From positions 1 through 9,107 of the forward strand of contig DQAA01000507.1 in the NCBI GenBank assembly GCA_003523465.1: a stretch of 9,107 nt of DNA, in the 5' to 3' direction. Source of the DNA: Pseudomonas sp. Lineage in GTDB: Bacteria > Pseudomonadota > Gammaproteobacteria > Pseudomonadales > Pseudomonadaceae. The position numbers were made by a program, and so were the translations under genes. Below are positions 8,120-9,107 of the stretch, in pieces. Numbering within the stretch: the stretch's first letter is position 1; each line of letters starts with the position of its first letter. The notes beneath the pieces were generated by a model. It worked only from the letters and a program-made list of their open reading frames with translations, had not been told where the DNA came from and did not search any database.

Positions 8120-8166
8120 GCGGATTATCCGGATTACCGAAGAAATATCAAGCGGATTTTCCGGAT
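8120..8166. repeat. Paired 15-base direct repeats, 32 bases apart
   Basis: GCGGATTATCCGGAT (8120-8134) and GCGGATTTTCCGGAT (8152-8166) differ at one position and start exactly 32 bases apart, about three helical turns. Each contains two CGGAT(T) units 9 bases apart (8121, 8130, 8153, 8162), the second unit of the last copy ending in C. The pattern resembles tandem regulator binding sites ahead of the divergent GlxA-type gene. Confidence 0.65.
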
Positions 8167-8303
8167 CTTCTCCTGCGCCACGCCCGTGCGTGATCTTGTA
8201 CACGCCCATGACAGAGCCCTGGGAAGGGAGACTGGACACAATCGCCAAAAAATAAGACGATCCAGCCGGTGATTGACCACTCTGACCTATAAGAATAAAG
8301 AAA

Positions 8304-9107
8304 ATGATGTTTACCCAACCCAACGTGCCCCTGCGGCGCGTCAGCATTCTCGCCATCGACAAGGTGTTCGCTTCGACCCTGATGCAGGCCAAGGACTTCT
8401 TCCACCTGGCCAGCCTGCGCTACGCCAAGCAGCTGGGGCTGAGCCTGCAACCCATGTTCGAGACCCGTCTGGTCAGCCCCGATGGTCAGCCGGTGTGCAG
8501 CTTCAGCGATGTTCAGGTGCCGGTTGACAGTGGCCTGGAAGAGGCCGATGTCATCGTGCTCCCGGCCTTCTGGGACGACTTCTCCACCCTCTGCGAACGC
8601 TATCCCCAGGTCTTGCCCTGGCTGCGCCAGCAACACGCCCGCGGCGCCGTGCTCTGCGGCGAGGCCAGCGGCGTGTTCTGGCTGGCCGAAGCCGGCCTGC
8701 TCGATGGCAAGGAGGCCACCACCTACTGGCGCTTCTTCAGCCAGTTCGCCGAGCGCTTCCCCAAGGTCCAGCTGAACCAGGACAAGCACCTCACCGACGC
8801 GGACAACCTGTTCTGCGCCGCCGGCACCACTTCTGCCTGCGATTTGTACATCTACCTGATCGAGCGCTTCTGCGGTGCCAATGTCGCCCAGGCCGTGGCC
8901 CGCGACATTCTTTATGAAGTGCAGCGCAACTACACCCCGGGTCGCATGGGTTTCGGCGGACAGAAGCTGCACCAGGACGTGATCATCCTGCAGATCCAGC
9001 ATTGGCTCGAAGAGCATTTCGCCGACAAGTTCCGCTTCGAGGACGTCGCGCGCAACCACGGCATGAGCATCCGCAACTTCATGCGGCGCTTCCAGAGCGC
9101 CACCGGC
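8304..9107 (+). CDS. GlxA-type AraC-family transcriptional regulator (3' partial)
   Basis: The first 268 residues of a DNA-binding regulator, open to the window edge; about 60 residues are probably missing. Residues about 11-200 form a DJ-1/PfpI-like (class I glutamine amidotransferase-fold) sensor domain: VSILAID, EADVIVLPAF, the LAEAGLLDG block (127-135), ATTYW (138-142) and LFCAAGTTSACDLYIYLIERF (169-189). From about residue 226 the AraC/XylS domain starts; its first helix-turn-helix is visible (FRFEDVARNHGMSIRNFMRRFQSATG, 243-268) and the second is cut off. At the usual nucleophile-elbow position (CTG in many relatives) this protein reads ASG (121-123), with a cysteine only at 118, so the sensor domain is probably non-catalytic. 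The start could be either ATG at 8304 or 8307, and neither has a good Shine-Dalgarno. Paired repeats upstream suggest autoregulation. The ligand and targets are unknown. Confidence 0.88.
   Translation, partial: MMFTQPNVPLRRVSILAIDKVFASTLMQAKDFFHLASLRYAKQLGLSLQPMFETRLVSPDGQPVCSFSDVQVPVDSGLEEADVIVLPAFWDDFSTLCERYPQVLPWLRQQHARGAVLCGEASGVFWLAEAGLLDGKEATTYWRFFSQFAERFPKVQLNQDKHLTDADNLFCAAGTTSACDLYIYLIERFCGANVAQAVARDILYEVQRNYTPGRMGFGGQKLHQDVIILQIQHWLEEHFADKFRFEDVARNHGMSIRNFMRRFQSATG

Larger units (their letters stand above)
7937..8303. other. Divergent control region between rplM and the GlxA-type gene
   Basis: A 367-base stretch without a convincing gene, serving rplM leftward and the regulator gene rightward. 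It holds the rplM leader and promoter (7937-8015), a stretch with no clear signal (about 8016-8119), and the paired CGGATT repeats (8120-8166). The last 137 bases before the regulator ATG contain TTGACC (8273-8278) and an AT-rich TATAAGAATAAAG (8288-8300) but no well-spaced promoter. Open frames here on either strand show no recognisable protein. Confidence 0.7.

Noticed and set aside
8273..8300. Promoter for the GlxA-type gene (TTGACC with TATAAG)
   Set aside because: The boxes are only 9 bases apart. The pairing at 17 bases gives a poor -10 (TAAAGA) that runs almost into the start codon, so no promoter is called.
8096..8392. Possible small protein on the minus strand in the rplM/GlxA gap
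   Set aside because: A 98-codon frame overlapping the regulator's start and the CGGATT repeats; there is no ribosome site or family resemblance, and its hydrophobic stretch comes from A/T-rich intergenic bases.
8148..9059. A 303-codon open frame on the minus strand opposite the GlxA-type gene
   Set aside because: The opposite strand encodes a clear DJ-1/AraC protein. This frame is rich in Leu, Gly, Ala and Glu, as a shadow frame would be, and matches nothing I know.

Overview
This is a stretch of conserved chromosome, almost certainly from Pseudomonas or a close gammaproteobacterial relative. The evidence is the high-GC third-codon bias, the protein sequences, and the gene order lpoA-yraN-diaA/gmhA-dolP, then sspB-sspA, petC-petB-petA, rpsI-rplM, which matches the Pseudomonas order as I recall it. 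I cannot fix the species.

Layout. (1) Positions 3-3028, plus strand: a cell-envelope cluster. It holds the 3' three quarters of lpoA (outer-membrane activator of a class A penicillin-binding protein), yraN (UPF0102 nuclease-fold protein), a SIS-domain sugar-phosphate isomerase/DiaA protein, and a dual-BON outer-membrane lipoprotein (DolP type). The last two overlap by ATGA. The cluster ends in a bidirectional terminator (about 3051-3080) shared with the convergent sspAB pair. (2) Positions 3080-4133, minus strand: sspA then sspB, encoding the RNA-polymerase-associated stringent starvation protein and the ClpXP adaptor. (3) Positions 4251-6837, minus strand: the cytochrome bc1 operon petA-petB-petC (Rieske protein, cytochrome b, cytochrome c1), with one-base TGATG junctions between genes and a long GC-rich hairpin after petC. 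A plausible sigma-70 promoter lies about 75 bases upstream of petA, in a 263-base gap rich in inverted repeats. (4) Positions 7101-7936, minus strand: rplM then rpsI (ribosomal L13 and S9), ending in a strong terminator. (5) Positions 7937-8303: a 367-base divergent control region. It carries an rplM promoter candidate with a palindrome over its -35 box. It also carries four CGGATT repeats arranged as two 15-base copies exactly 32 bases apart, nearer to the next gene. (6) Positions 8304-9107, plus strand: the first 268 codons of a GlxA-type AraC-family regulator with a DJ-1/PfpI-like N-terminal domain, cut by the window edge.

Functionally, most genes are housekeeping: envelope biogenesis, protein quality control and stress response, aerobic respiration and translation. 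I see no mobile element, CRISPR array, tRNA or rRNA, and no convincing undescribed multi-gene system. The features most worth following are regulatory: the phased repeat pair before the GlxA-type gene, and the nested inverted repeats before petA. Two protein-level points also stand out. The SIS protein in the diaA position keeps both GmhA catalytic residues, and cytochrome b carries a PVWY Qo motif together with a 15-residue step between its helix-D heme ligands.
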